Below are positions 13,901 through 33,563 of a DNA stretch of 64,000 nucleotides, in pieces (position 1 is the stretch's first letter; every line of letters starts with the position of its first letter). The position numbers and the translations under genes are program-made. Under the pieces are notes generated by a model, which saw only the letters and a list, made by a program, of their open reading frames with translations, did no database searches and was not told where the DNA came from. The stretch is from Aquila chrysaetos chrysaetos (Eukaryota > Chordata > Aves > Accipitriformes > Accipitridae): the NCBI RefSeq assembly GCF_900496995.4, contig NC_044029.1, forward strand, positions 15,128,001-15,192,000, in the 5' to 3' direction.

Positions 13901-14555
13901 GAAGAAATATGAAGGCTTTGACAGAAGTAACAGACTTCACAGTAGCAGAGATCTAGGACCCATAACTGAAACCTCGAGGAGCGAGGCACAGTTCGGTGAC
14001 AGTGACACCTCATCCGAGACAAACAAGCCAGTTCCCGAGGTCATCATCTCTGAAGCCAAGGAGAAAGCAGCTGACGTGCTGGGCAAACCAGATCTGCAAA
14101 CAGAGCGCGCCGCAAGCATGACGGAAGAGATGCTCCAAAGGAGCCTAACTGAGGCAAATGTGACTCTTCTGGACCATCCTTTTTTCCCCCCAGAAATGAC
14201 TACGTACCTCCCAGGCTCTGAGGTGCATCAGTCACTTCCTACTGTGATAGGGGAGCCCAAACATGAACCCCATGGTAGTAACATAGCCGGTTTCATAACA
14301 GATCATGAGAGAAACCTTCAGAGATGGAGTTTACCGAGCTTCCATAGTCATAGTACAGTGTCAAATGCTGACACCGCAACGCCTTTAACAGATTCTGGGA
14401 CAACTTCACAACAAAGGACCTTCAGCGACGGAAAAAATGTTACTTCTGCTGCTGCTCCAGAGACGTTTGAGATGCAGCACTTATGGGAAAACCTGGATAG
14501 TAAAGAAACAGCCATAGTAGAATTTTCCAATGAGAAAAGTGAAAAAAAACTTTGA
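4841..14555 (+). CDS. BEST3: Bestrophin-3, partial (six 3' coding exons)
   Basis: Bestrophins are pentameric calcium-activated chloride channels of the plasma membrane. Exons: 4841-4995, 5697-5774, 6170-6322, 9724-9804, 11126-11277, 13649-14555, all with GT-AG borders and phases that join without a frame break. Lengths 155, 78, 153, 81 and 152 equal those I recall for vertebrate bestrophin exons 5-9. With BEST1-style numbering the segment covers about residues 161-668, which matches the 668 residues recalled for human BEST3. Seen in order: the domain with [17 protein letters not shown], two hydrophobic segments, the calcium-clasp run EDDDDFETN at 300-308, the BEST3 autoinhibitory motif IPSFLGSTI at 356-364, and a long hydrophilic tail with RRVKRFLS-type sequence (here [11 protein letters not shown]). 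The autoinhibitory motif and tail distinguish it from BEST1, BEST2 and BEST4. The N-terminal exons are outside the window. It converges with the protease gene downstream. Confidence 0.95.
4996..5696 (+). other. BEST3: BEST3 intron
   Basis: A 701 bp AT-rich intron with a strong pyrimidine tract just before the downstream acceptor. No repeat or other feature is recognised. Confidence 0.85.
5697..5774 (+). CDS. BEST3: BEST3 exon, residues ~213-238
   Basis: A 26-codon, phase-0 exon running from [18 protein letters not shown] to IPLVYTQ, near-invariant among bestrophins. The acceptor is CTTTTAG after a long T tract. Confidence 0.95.
5775..6169 (+). other. BEST3: BEST3 intron
   Basis: A 395 bp intron with a GTACTG donor and a TTCTTTGCAG acceptor. 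Nothing else is recognised. Confidence 0.85.
6170..6322 (+). CDS. BEST3: BEST3 exon, residues ~239-289 (membrane segments)
   Basis: 51 codons in phase 0. It holds a hydrophobic helix starting [19 protein letters not shown] and a second one around [17 protein letters not shown]. These correspond to the last membrane helices of the channel. Confidence 0.95.
6323..9723 (+). other. BEST3: BEST3 intron
   Basis: A 3.4 kb intron ending in a TTTCCTTTCAG acceptor. It has moderate GC stretches near 7,200-7,400 and poly-T near 8,800. Open frames in it have no recognisable homology and lack splice logic. No transposon is recognised. Confidence 0.75.
9724..9804 (+). CDS. BEST3: BEST3 exon, residues ~290-316 (Ca2+ clasp)
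   Basis: 27 codons, phase 0. It encodes [19 protein letters not shown] and the following NWCIDRNLQ. The acidic EDDDD run (300-304 by BEST1 numbering) is the established calcium-binding clasp of bestrophins. Confidence 0.95.
9805..11125 (+). other. BEST3: BEST3 intron
   Basis: A 1.3 kb intron with a GTTGCT donor and an ATCTAAG acceptor preceded by an A-rich rather than pyrimidine-rich stretch, so the acceptor is weak. A GC-richer block at 10,260-10,560 has open frames on both strands without recognisable homology. Confidence 0.75.
11126..11277 (+). CDS. BEST3: BEST3 exon, residues ~317-367 (autoinhibitory motif)
   Basis: 152 bp, ending with two bases of a glycine codon before GTGAGT. It begins [15 protein letters not shown] and ends [13 protein letters not shown]. 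The IPSFLGSTI segment is the C-terminal autoinhibitory motif described for mouse BEST3, at the same residue numbers 356-364. Confidence 0.95.
11278..13648 (+). other. BEST3: BEST3 last intron
   Basis: A 2.4 kb intron ending in the TTTGGCAG acceptor at 13,641-13,648. It carries one CR1 fragment. The open frame upstream of 13,649 is an accidental extension of the last exon. Confidence 0.8.
12711..12880 (+). mobile_element. CR1 LINE 3' fragment
   Basis: The run starts GCAGAGGTTGCCCAGAGAGG and proceeds through TTGAACTAGATGATCTTTAA to a variant of the CR1 3' end (TGTTCTATGATC). It is a 5'-truncated, diverged copy in the sense orientation of BEST3, within its last intron. This end structure is typical of avian CR1 elements. 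Confidence 0.9.
13649..14555 (+). CDS. BEST3: BEST3 terminal exon, C-terminal tail and stop
   Basis: One base completes the split glycine codon, then [19 protein letters not shown] leads to the basic [16 protein letters not shown] region and a long Ser/Thr/Glu-rich, probably disordered tail of about 300 residues ending [20 protein letters not shown]. The tail is the least conserved part of the family. The stop is TGA at 14,553-14,555. Confidence 0.93.
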
Positions 14556-15180
14556 CCGTGCTTCCCCTGGGCTTGACTGAACTTCTCATCTTCTCTTGAA
14601 AGTGGTTCTCACACAGATTTGCTGAAAGTGCAGACACGATGCTCAGACAAGTCCTGAGCGAGATCCAACAGAGGATTTGGGCACCTAAATAGGAGGCATT
14701 GCGGTGACATGCTTTAAGCCACTTGGTTGCTGGCTTGAAATCTATGACCCTGTGGGGAAAACATTTATGGGGAGAACTGGAGGCCTCAGGAGTGGATGCA
14801 AACCAGCCAGCGCACATGGCAGCAAGCTGTGTAGGCTCACCTAGAGGAAACACTAAGGTTATCAGAGGAGCGGAGGTGGCTCTGTCCACTTTGGATCCAC
14901 CCTGAACACGGCTACCTTTGGCCATTCCTTCAGATTAAGGTCCATGACATCCTTGTAAGATCCACCAACAGTTTTGGTTTCTACTCACATGGCTAGAAGG
15001 GGAGGTGTGGGCTCAATTCCCTCCTCAGCCTGGAGAGATCCAGCCCACCATCTCTCACTGCCTGGTGGAACGCGTGAAAAATCAGGCTCCTCGCTTGTGC
15101 GGGGCAAGAGCCTGCCCCCGCTCCTGCTGAAGCTATGCCACAACAGAGCGGAAAAATAAAAGGATTAAATGTTTAACCTC
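14556..15180 (+). terminator. BEST3: BEST3 3' UTR with poly(A) signal
   Basis: The first AATAAA after the stop codon is at 15,155-15,160, about 600 bp downstream, followed by a T/G-containing stretch. Use of this signal is inferred. Confidence 0.55.
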
Positions 15181-18100
15181 ATTAAGAAAAATGGAAGAGG
15201 TAAAACTGCTGATGAGCTGGGCATGGGAGGGCTGAGCCTTGGTCTCTGCTCCTTGGAGCACGTATGCGGCATACCAAGTGGCTGTTTATTGTAAAAGGCC
15301 ATTCCTATCGCTCCCTCGTGATGGGAGGGCTGTGGCACTCTCTCAAGAGGTGATGGAGCTGCAGGGGCAGCTGAGCTTAGGGCCCCACTCTTGCGGAGAT
15401 CTTCAGCTGGAAGCGCACAGGCTGCAGTCATCCCAGGGAGACAACCAAATGGCCCAGGACCACTAGCAAAAATTGCTCTCCGCTTCCTTCCTCCCTCCCC
15501 TGTTCCCATGCTGCCCAGACGTACCACACACGCTCTCCTTGAACCCAAACCCGAGACAGCATTAGGTGGCTCCTGCTGCTCCAGGGGTGGCCAAGCCACC
15601 TCCCTAAACCTGCCAGTAGCAGCCTGGCCTTTCTTCTGCTGCTCCTGCCAGAAGTCTCAAAGCAGACCCTGAAAGCAGCGGCAGCTCTTTGTTTTTAGCT
15701 CTCATCCACATCTACACAAACACAGTCCAGGGTGCGACTGCCCTACAAGTGAGTATCCGAGTAGGTGGTCTCCCTGGACAAGGGAGTGACCAGGTAGCTC
15801 AGGGGCTGGGAAGAAGAGAGAGAAGGGAAGATGCAGAAAATGATGGGGCTGCAACAGCCAGCAAGTGGTCTGGACAGCAAGTCCACCCAGCTCTGAAGGC
15901 TGCACTTCAGACAACAAACCAGCATCTCTACCAGGGTAACTGGCAGCACCAGTGGCTACTGGGAGTCTTCAGGACCCCCTGAAGCTGGGAAGGGAATGAA
16001 TGGACCTGCCTGCTCCTGCTCCTCTGGCCAACAACGTAGGTGAGGAGCACTTCCAGTTGGCTATCCCGTAGAGCAGGACTCTGCTATCTCATCTGGGGGG
16101 GCTTTGAAAACAAATCAACCACCCTCCCCACTTCTGCTTCATCCAGCTTTGTTTCGGTCTGGGAACCGGCTCCTGTTGGTGTGCGTTAGACACGGTCTGA
16201 GCAGTGCCACCCTTTCAAGTCCTTCAGAGACACTGGACAAAAGCGCATGTATCCCCATCGCTTTAGGAAGCAGAGGACACTTAGTCCGAGGAAGAGCTGT
16301 TTAAACTCATATCATGGGAATTTCAGGCACGCAGAAAAGCCAAGCGTAGATTTCCCAGGCACCTACGGAGGCACTTCTTCGCACCATGAGATGAGGTGAC
16401 GCCGGTGTCTGACAGCAGCTGGGCAGTGAGGTTTGATCACGGTTCTGGAGTAAGGTGTTCTGGTGCAACCTCACCCTTGCCCCTCCGCAACAAGTCCTCA
16501 GGCAAATCAGGTTGCAATGTTCAGGTTTGACCAACAAAACGAGAACCTCAACAAAGTGAAATTATATTGAAATAAACAGCACCTTAGCCTAGCAGTCCTA
16601 TTTTCTGGCTGGCCTTTACTAGGCAATACCCAGCTTCTGGCAGCATCCCATAGCTTTTCAGTCATCAGAGCCCCAGGCTGCTGACCATCCCTGGGGAAGA
16701 GGTCTCTATTGGCCTGTGACAATGGTGGAAACGTATAGTTTTCCCTTCCCTACGTCAGCAAAGAAAAAAAGATGTTCCTCCAGCATTCCCTCTTTCTTCC
16801 CTATTTCTTCTTTTAGCTGAAGCCACACTTTTCAATTCAATATTTTCTCAATTTAGTTGCCTCTGCAACTGCCAAGGAACTCCACTTACCAGTGAGCTTA
16901 ACTTTAATAAATGGTAAATTTTAAGTATAAATGATACATTTTAAGGATCCCCAGACAGCTCCAGTCACACAGCTAGACACAAAGTTAAACTGCTGCTCTC
17001 CTTGGGAGCCTGAAACACTCCTCTATAGCACTTTGTTAAAGTCAGGAGAGCAATACGGGTTTGGGGGGGGTTTGGCCATTCACCTCCCAGCCGTGCACGT
17101 ATAGGAAGGGTTTTCAGCAGCTGTGGAGAAAGTCTGGCCTATTATCTAGCTCTCTCCTCACAGCATGTAAGCTTGAGGAACTGTGTAAGGGAATTTAAGC
17201 CAGAAATTAGAGATGACTGTAGCTTGCCCACTACAAATCTGCACTGAGGGTCCAGTCCCACCACACCTCCTCACTCTCCTCCTTCACACAGCTTCTACCA
17301 GGGCTTAAGGTGTTGGAGCAGAGTGGTTGTCCTCCCCAACCCAGACGCCAGCATGCTTCATCCCGGCACTGCTAAGCCTGAAGAAGCCTTCCTAGCTTCT
17401 CATCGTCCAGCTCTGCTCGTCCTCCATCATCTTCTTCTCAGCCTGGCCGCTCCCTAGGACGCACACTGCTGCTTTCCACCAGGACGTTACGCATCTCAGG
17501 AGCGATGATTTTGCAACCTCTCCCACTCACTCTGCCAGCACTCCCTGGCCCAGCAACTGTGTTCGTTCTTCGATGGAGGCTCAGGGTGGCCACACAGTAG
17601 CCGTGAGGTAGATAAAAGCTTCAGTTAAGTCCCACGGAGGTGTCTATTAGACATGGAGACACGTGTTAAATTAAGAATGACAGCTCTGAAGTCCCACAAT
17701 GTAATCTGCAATACACAAATAGCATCGCACACAGAGCGGGCCAGCTCCAGGTTAGCTATAATATTCTGTTGGTTGCTCATAAAGAAGCTAGTGCTGGGAT
17801 GAGTTATCAGAAAAATTTCCTCTCCTCATTTAGTCTGTTATCTCACTTTTGCAAACATCTGCAGGCTCTGATTTGTATTAAATTATCTTTGGGATTATGT
17901 GCTCTTTTAGGCACTTCTTTCGGTAAACTATTTGCCTTAGCACGGTAAATGGACTATTTTAGCAAACCCAACAATTTACAATTCATGTTCACTGGTATAA
18001 ACAAGGTTGAATTATTGCATGAATAAAGGCACTTTGAGAAACACAGTTGTCTTGACTGTACTGAACTGTCAAGAAGCACTTCTGGCAAAGGTTCGACCTA

Positions 18101-20398
18101 CCACACAAGCCAGCTTGATGTCTACCACGAACAGCGAGGCAGACCTACAGAAGTTGGCAAAGCTGGAAAAGACTGAGGAGAGAACAGAGCCAGGATAGAC
18201 AAATAGGCCAGAGCAGCAGCTTGCTCCCATCAAATGGTGTTAAATCTTGAGCAGGATGAGATTTATCAGAACAAAGAGAGGGCTGGTCCCTGCACGTGCT
18301 GCCTGACTTTCCACATATTTCTATGATGTGTTCACACTCTGCACTGGAATTCGTAGAGCTGAGATGTCGGTGCAGGGACCAACGCGGTGTAGGGACATGT
18401 CCCACCACCCTTAAAATCCTCTGTCATAAATAACAGATCTCTAACTCTGACTGCAAACTCGTGTTTGAGGAATATATACATATTTTAGAAATAACGGACA
18501 TATGCCAGAGTGTTAAGTCTGCTGCATAGTAGAGAAAAAAAATACCCCACTGCTGTTAAACAGGTGGTAGGGCTTTATAGATGTTTGTTTGTCTTGGTTT
18601 ACGACCAAACAAATGACATTTTCTAGACAAATATGTTAGCTCATGGTCACTCAGTTCTTTAAAGAGTGATATGGACAAAGGGAAAACACATCAAGATTGG
18701 CCTGAACACACACGGTAACTTCATACAGCTCAATCTTGTCCGCAAAGAGACGACTGGCAGCAGAGGCCCCGTTGGTAGAGGTTGATAGCCTGGATGCCAA
18801 ATGTATAACACAATGTGGCTGCAAATAGCGAGTCATGAAAGCATGCGCCGGGGAGAGGGAGTATTTCATACTGGAAGGCAAGATCTGAAATACTGTTTCA
18901 GAGCTACCTACACGCAAACCGTCTCACTTTAGTAATACTTACTGCGTCTTACAACGGAAGCCTTGAAATCTAAAGGGCCGTGATCGTAACGCTGCCAAGG
19001 CCACTAACGGACGTTGCGTTTGGTCTGTGCCGGCCACATCCAGACTGGCGGCAGCAGCAATTCCCCCGGGACCACCAGCCCCTGCCCCAGCGATGCCGCA
19101 GTGCGGCCGGTCTCCAGCTCCCGCCTGGGAGGTGCCCGGGGCTGGGGCTGCAGACATTTTTCAGCTTTAGGGAGACATAAGCAGCCCCAACACGGCCCAT
19201 CTCTCCCTTCCAGGCCACAGAGCAACCTGAATTTTCAATTGCCGTTGCGCCCCGTCCTCCCCGGCTCTCTGGCCTCGCCGCACAGAAACTGCCGTAAGAA
19301 AACAGAAAATGACACTGAAACAGCGCTGAGCCCAAAGCAGGTTTTGCTTGGTTCGGTTTTATTCCCACGTACGGGGGGCAGTGACAGCTTTAGCAAACCG
19401 AATACTCTAACGAGTATAATTTAGGTGAATCTTCTTTTGCCAAATCAGCGCAGCGACCCGTGGCTCTTTCTCTGCCGGCGCTGAAGCTGCTGCCGTTGCT
19501 GGCAAGAAGCGGCTGAGCAAGCGGCGGTAGATGTTTAGTGCTGGTGTGTTGGTCTCATAACTCACGTGAGGTGGAAGGACGCTGCGGTATCCCTTTGCAG
19601 CTCCCTTTGCATGGGGTTGCGGTCTGGGTTTTGTAATGCAAACAGACGCTGCTCCCAGCTGCCCGCACGGCCGACGGGCAGAGGTGTCAGATGCTAAAAG
19701 CAGTGTCTGACCTAAGACATGGACATTAAACACCAAGACCCAAAAGAGGAAAAAAGTGTCAGGTGAGAATGAACCCAAGGGAGAAAGCAGGTTTGAGAGA
19801 TGGTGTAAGGAGCAGGGAATTGCGTGCAAGGGACAGTAGTGGAAAGCGTAGCGGTCACACGGGCATAGGTCGAATTCTTCTTTATATAAACTGGTTGGAG
19901 CAAGCCCATATAAAGAGAATTTACACGGCACTAAGGAAGCCAGGTTCGACAAATCCCAACCGTGGAAAAAAATGAGGAAAAGGAATTCAGTAGGAAATGA
20001 AGTGGAAGCTAGCACACAAGAAGAAAAAAGGATACCCAGATCAGACAGGGATTAGTTTCCCCCACTTGTAAGTGCTATCTTGTCAGCCTGGCACTGTTCA
20101 GCATTTTTATCCTTCCTGCTTTTTTGCAAATCTGAGTGCTGAGCTGTTTTCACTTCATCCTGAGAGCTGTGGCGTCCATCAGTTGTTCAGGAAAAAATTG
20201 TTTCTCAGTTGTAAACATACAGAGATTGAACCAAACTATATAATTTGGGACAAGGATCACCCCAAAGCCCTTACAACCTGGAGGGGGACAACACGACTGC
20301 ATTTAGGTCCAGAGTTTCAGTTAAAGCCTGTCTTCACATATGCGTTGAAGATCATTACATTAACATTTGGGTTAAGGCAGAATAAATGCTATTACAAC
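15181..20398. other. Intergenic, between convergent BEST3 and protease genes
   Basis: A 5.2 kb interval between two 3' ends. It includes a CpG-rich patch at about 18,960-19,290 and several unrelated open frames, the longest on the - strand at 19,407-20,015, with no recognisable domains. The protease 3' UTR must lie at its right end. The nearest AATAAA on that strand is at 19,358-19,363, about 1 kb past the stop, which is long for this family. Confidence 0.6.
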
Positions 20399-28890
<8,492 letters not shown>

Positions 28891-28941
28891 GGCTCCAAGC
28901 GGTTCGGAGTCTAGTGACACTCATTTACTCAGAAGTCCCTT

Positions 28942-28948
28942 TTTTATA
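28942..28948 (-). promoter_or_regulatory. TATA box of the protease gene
   Basis: TATAAAA on the - strand, 52-58 bp upstream of the ATG. A start about 30 bp downstream would leave a 5' UTR of roughly 25-30 nt, short as in other pepsinogen genes. TATA-driven promoters suit tissue-restricted digestive or secretory proteases. Usage is inferred. Confidence 0.7.
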
Positions 28949-31900
28949 CCCCGTTGTCAGCAGAGGGCTGTTCGCCAGGTCAATCAATCACAGGAGGTCA
29001 GCGCTTTGGCAGAAAACCGATTAATTTGCTCTCAGAGTAACCACTGGATTGTGCAAATAGCGGTGTCCAGCCGAGCTACTAAGGCACAGATAACCAGGGC
29101 ACAGTCTAGACCAAACAGACATTTTACTAACAATCCTTAATGTCATTTACAGAAATATAATACATGGGGTGAGCTTGGCTCCCGTTAGCACGGGAAAGAG
29201 GAGGCGGTCCAAGGACTTGCCTGGTTCGCTCCGAGTAAACTGCTTTTCAAACTCACGTTAGTGACAAGTGGCCCAGAGGTGTCCAACGCAGAGAAAGAGG
29301 ACATAATATATAACCATTTCCCTTTTATATGGAGACATTTCAGCAGGGCTGAGCAGACAAGACATTTGATAAGGTTGTGACAAGTCACCTCCTAACAACT
29401 GAAGTTTAATTCCCTATTTATGGGAGAGCTCTGGTCTAAACATAAGTGTGATTGCCACTCCAAAAAATGGCTCTTAAAAGTAAAAAAAATCATGGAAGGC
29501 TGCAACGTACAGTAATAAACAGCCAGTGGTTTTGTACACATTTCAGCAAGACATGTGGAAGCGCTCGCTTGGATTTATTTTCCTGCAAGTTTTCTGAGGT
29601 TAGTGGTTCCCACCCCTGCCTGACACTTAGGTGCAAGTCAAGCCGGCAGAAAAATAACGGTGTCAGAAAGAGACTCTGATCTGACAGAGAGCAACCCCAA
29701 AGCCATTAGCTGCCTGGGAGGAATCTCAGCACCGAGGCTGCAATTTACTTACGAGACTTTTTGAATCTTTGCACGAGGAAATGTGGTGAGCAATTACATA
29801 CTGCAGCCTAGCATACATTAAACCTAAATTTGAATAATCAGCCATTTTTGTTCAAAAGTCTATGCTGCGAAAAGAGCGGTGACAACTTTTCCCCTGCAAT
29901 ACACCACTTATTTAAAATAAACCGCTCACCACATGAAGGTGACCTGGAACTACATAACCCCCCAAAAGAGAGCAGATACGTGACAGTGCGTAGCAAAGAC
30001 TGAACGTCAAGAACATGGAGGAGGCAGGAGTCATCATCCGCTCCAGCAACAATATTCCAGTCAAGAAAAAACAGCAGAAAAAACCAAACACAGAGTCTGA
30101 GAGTGAAGAAGGGGTATAATTGCCTGCCACGGGCTTTAAATAAATGTAAAGCAAATTATTATCAGCACATACTAAAGAAATTCTTAAAAATTGTTCTTTT
30201 AAGTCTCTTCCCTTGCTATGTCAGGCTAATTGAGGAGGGGCATGAGCGCCTTAAAATCAACAAATTTAGAGCTCTATTCATTAGTCCCCTGGATTTTGAA
30301 ATACATGTTTTGCTTTTTCAAACTTACCTCCAAAATTGTGAGGGCTACACAAACTCGGCAAAGGCTGAGCCTGGTGTCATCACACAGCTCTGTGCAGAGC
30401 TTTGGAGCTGAAAAAGCCCCAGCATCGCTATTCTAATATTTTGTTTCAAAAAACAATAAAATCTCTGAAATGTAACTTTTATATTGATTTCCATTTTATT
30501 GTGGGGTTTTTTTTAATCATCTAGCTCCGAGCAGCGTTCCCCGTTTCTTCTGGACTCAGAGGTTTTACGCAAATTCTCAAACAACCACGTTTTCTGTCCC
30601 GCAGCCGTCCCAGCCACCGAGCTGCGGGGGCCGGTGCTGGAAGTGAGAAGGGTGAGCAGTCGATGCGGTCGTTTGTGAACTTTCAGAAAGCAAAGGCATT
30701 TCTCAAGGAGCCTACACGCGCCACCTGACGCGCCGCGGAGCAGATGTCGTGCCCTCTGGTAGGGCATTGTCGCTTTGACAAGAGCAAGACAATATCTGTG
30801 CTGAGCGCCTTTATCGCTTGAACTTTTCCTCAAATGCCACAGATGCTTCTGGGAAGTCATTAATGTTCGGGCTGGAGGGCATCGGGATAACTTTGAAGAC
30901 ATGAAGCGGCTTTCAAAACACCGCCCTGGGTCTACCGAGGGGACTGCCTTTGCCTTAGAGCCTCCACTGAGTCGCTGATTCTCAGAAAGATCAAGATTGT
31001 TCATTTTATTGCAAATGTAGCTCTTTTTATTATCCCACCACACAAAGGTTATTTTTTCCCAAATACACTGATCTCACAGCGTGTTCCAGGCAGACATTCA
31101 TTTAGCCAACAGAGGTACAAAATGCAGCAACAAAAGGTCATCGTGACTTTTTTCGATAAGCTGGAATAATGATTAAACTACAATGCAGAGGATCCCTAAG
31201 AAATAGTTGTCTGCAGCTTAAAAGTTTCATTAAATAGAAATAATTCAAGTAGAAAAAATACATACATATCTGTGTCTACAGATGTAAGGTCTATTGCAAA
31301 ATTATTTCTCTCCATATGGATTATTAAGAAAAACATGCCTAAACTATAATAGTTTATACTCCTACCTAGGCTTTTATGTTGTTCTGGTCAGCAAGATATC
31401 TGAACAGATTTGTCTAAGGGACATGTCTTTGCCATGGACGTAAATTCATTATTGTTTATGCCAAATGCATTTGTTTTTCCACACCTGTAGCCTACAGTGC
31501 CTTAACAGGGCAGGGAGCCTTGCCTTTCCAAGATGCCACAGCTGCTTAGAAACAGAAACAAATACAAAAACCTGCTGAGGGCTATAGGAATAATTCCTTA
31601 AAAGTCAGATCACGTTCCAGGGTAACTGCTTGGAGAAGGATGCCCTGCGAAATCCAGGAATGACACATTCCCCACAGTGGCCCTCTGACAGGACACGAAG
31701 CATTAAAGCAGTAAAGTAGAAACTCCGAGATGCTCGTCCAGCGCGAACCGGCTCTTGCCGCCGGGATGCTACGCCCAGCACGTCCCGCCTTCTGTCGGCA
31801 GAGAGAGTATTTTCAGCTCCTCTCTTCCACAGCACGGCCACAGATGACTGCGACGTATCTTTGTTCCCCAGGCTTGATACTCTGCCCAGCTTCTCCATCC

Positions 31901-33450
31901 AAAACTTGTTTCAGGGCACTCAGGTCGCGGCACTTGCTGTTCTCCGTCCTGCTGCGATACTGGTTCCCAGATGTTGTTCTCCTCCCCCGGGAAACCCTCT
32001 ATACATTTCATAGCATCACTGCTGCATGGCACAGCCACTCGTCTTGCAGGGAAAAGGCTAGTAAACATCCTATAGCTGATACACAATTGATAGCTAAGAG
32101 CTGCTTTACGTTTGAAAGCAAGCGATGGTAGAGAGCTCGCTATTACCGGATTTGACCAGAGATCCAGGGGCCACCTTAACTGTTCGATACTGCCTTTTTC
32201 TCAATCTTCTGTTTGCTCTGCCTTTTGTTTTCCCAAGAATACGTGGCTCTCGGCAATCACGTATTTTGGTTGTGTAGCACCTAATGCCCCGAAACCGACT
32301 GCAGATTGTCTGAAGAAAGTATCCTCCCTAAATTATGGTAAGCGTGGAAAATAACAGCAGTGAGCTGTAGATACCAAAGTAGAGCGCCAGCTGCCAGAAA
32401 GGCTATTTCACCTTAAAACACTCTCCCAGCTTTCACACCCAAAGATCAAGGTAGAGCCATGGCCAACACACAGGTAGGACAATCCCCAAGAAAGCTTAAA
32501 ACAGCAGCAAGAAGTCAAAGTATGCAGAGGTGCCTACACATGGGAAGGCTTCTCCTAGAAATGAGGCACTCCTGACCTCAATAGCAAGGGACCTTGCTGA
32601 GAGGAGGCGGGGAACAGTTTATACTGTCACATCTAAGTAGTCATAATTTTTAACATCGTATTTATCTCACTCATAACAAGTGAGAATCTTGATGGAATTA
32701 AATCCATGGCAGTTTCTTGACAGGTTTTGGTACGGACACGGGAACCGCAGTAGCACAGTCGGAAGGCGGCCGGAGAACAGCCGTGGCAGGTTGTGATAGT
32801 GAGCATATTAAATGGGGATTCAGACAAGCAGCAAAACATAATGTAATGAAAAAGGCCCTACACAGTCAAGAGTGCCAGAGGCTATAGTAAACACCATTAA
32901 ATTAGAAACATAAATAGTAGAACAGCTCAAGATAGCAGTTTGCCAAGTATTTGCGTTAAAGCTTTAAGATAAGTACTGGGTGGCAAGCTACACTCTGAAA
33001 TTATGTATTTGGCACGTTGCAAAGTAAAGCCCTAAAAGTGCCACTTGTCTGGAAAGTCAGTCAAGTCTTGACAGGTATTTTAAACAACAATTCAATTACA
33101 ACCGACATTTCCGCTGAAAGTTTCATGAAAGCTAAACATTGGAGTTTAAAAATTTGGTCTTCTGTGGTGTTTACTTTCCCGAGCGAATCCCCGCAGCCAG
33201 CACAGCCGGAGCAAGAGGTGAGGGGCTGGAGCATCGGGGCAACGGTTTGGGGCAAAATCAGAGAACGTTTTCAGTGTGCGGGAAGAGGCAAGAAGGAATG
33301 TTTTCGGGGAGGGGCGAGCGGGAGTGTGGGCGAGAGAGGGAGACCTGCACTCTGAGTCGTCCTGTCCGTAATCCCCGTCACCAAACACTCACTCGGTTAT
33401 CAGAAACATTTCAGAGCCCTTGAGATTAATGGCTGGTGCCATGTAAACAG
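28949..33450. other. Intergenic, between divergent protease and LRRC10
   Basis: A shared upstream interval of about 4.5 kb. No repeats were recognised. There is a mildly GC-rich stretch at 30,530-30,800 and weak GATA-like sites near LRRC10 (33,394-33,399). Open frames here have no recognisable homology. Confidence 0.6.
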
Positions 33451-33563
33451 AGCCTTATATTGGGAGGACAGAGTTACCGGCAGGCCAGCGCACAGCAGAA
33501 GACCAAGGCGGGCCCCTCTGTCCCTTGCAGTCCCGGCGATCCCCGGACAAAGAAAGTCCCAGG
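33451..33563 (+). promoter_or_regulatory. LRRC10: LRRC10 proximal promoter / 5' UTR
   Basis: A TATA-like CTTATATT lies at 33,454-33,461, about 105 bp before the ATG, inside a near-CArG sequence (CC, seven A/T, GG; a true CArG has six). A TTATCA (GATA site on the other strand) is about 60 bp further up. LRRC10 is reported to be driven by NKX2-5 and GATA4 in heart. The motifs are seen; the function is inferred. Confidence 0.4.

Noticed and set aside
19407-20015. A 202-codon - strand ORF downstream of the protease
   Set aside because: It has no domain and an odd Leu/Phe/Pro/Ser mix, and the protease already has a family-typical stop at 20,399.
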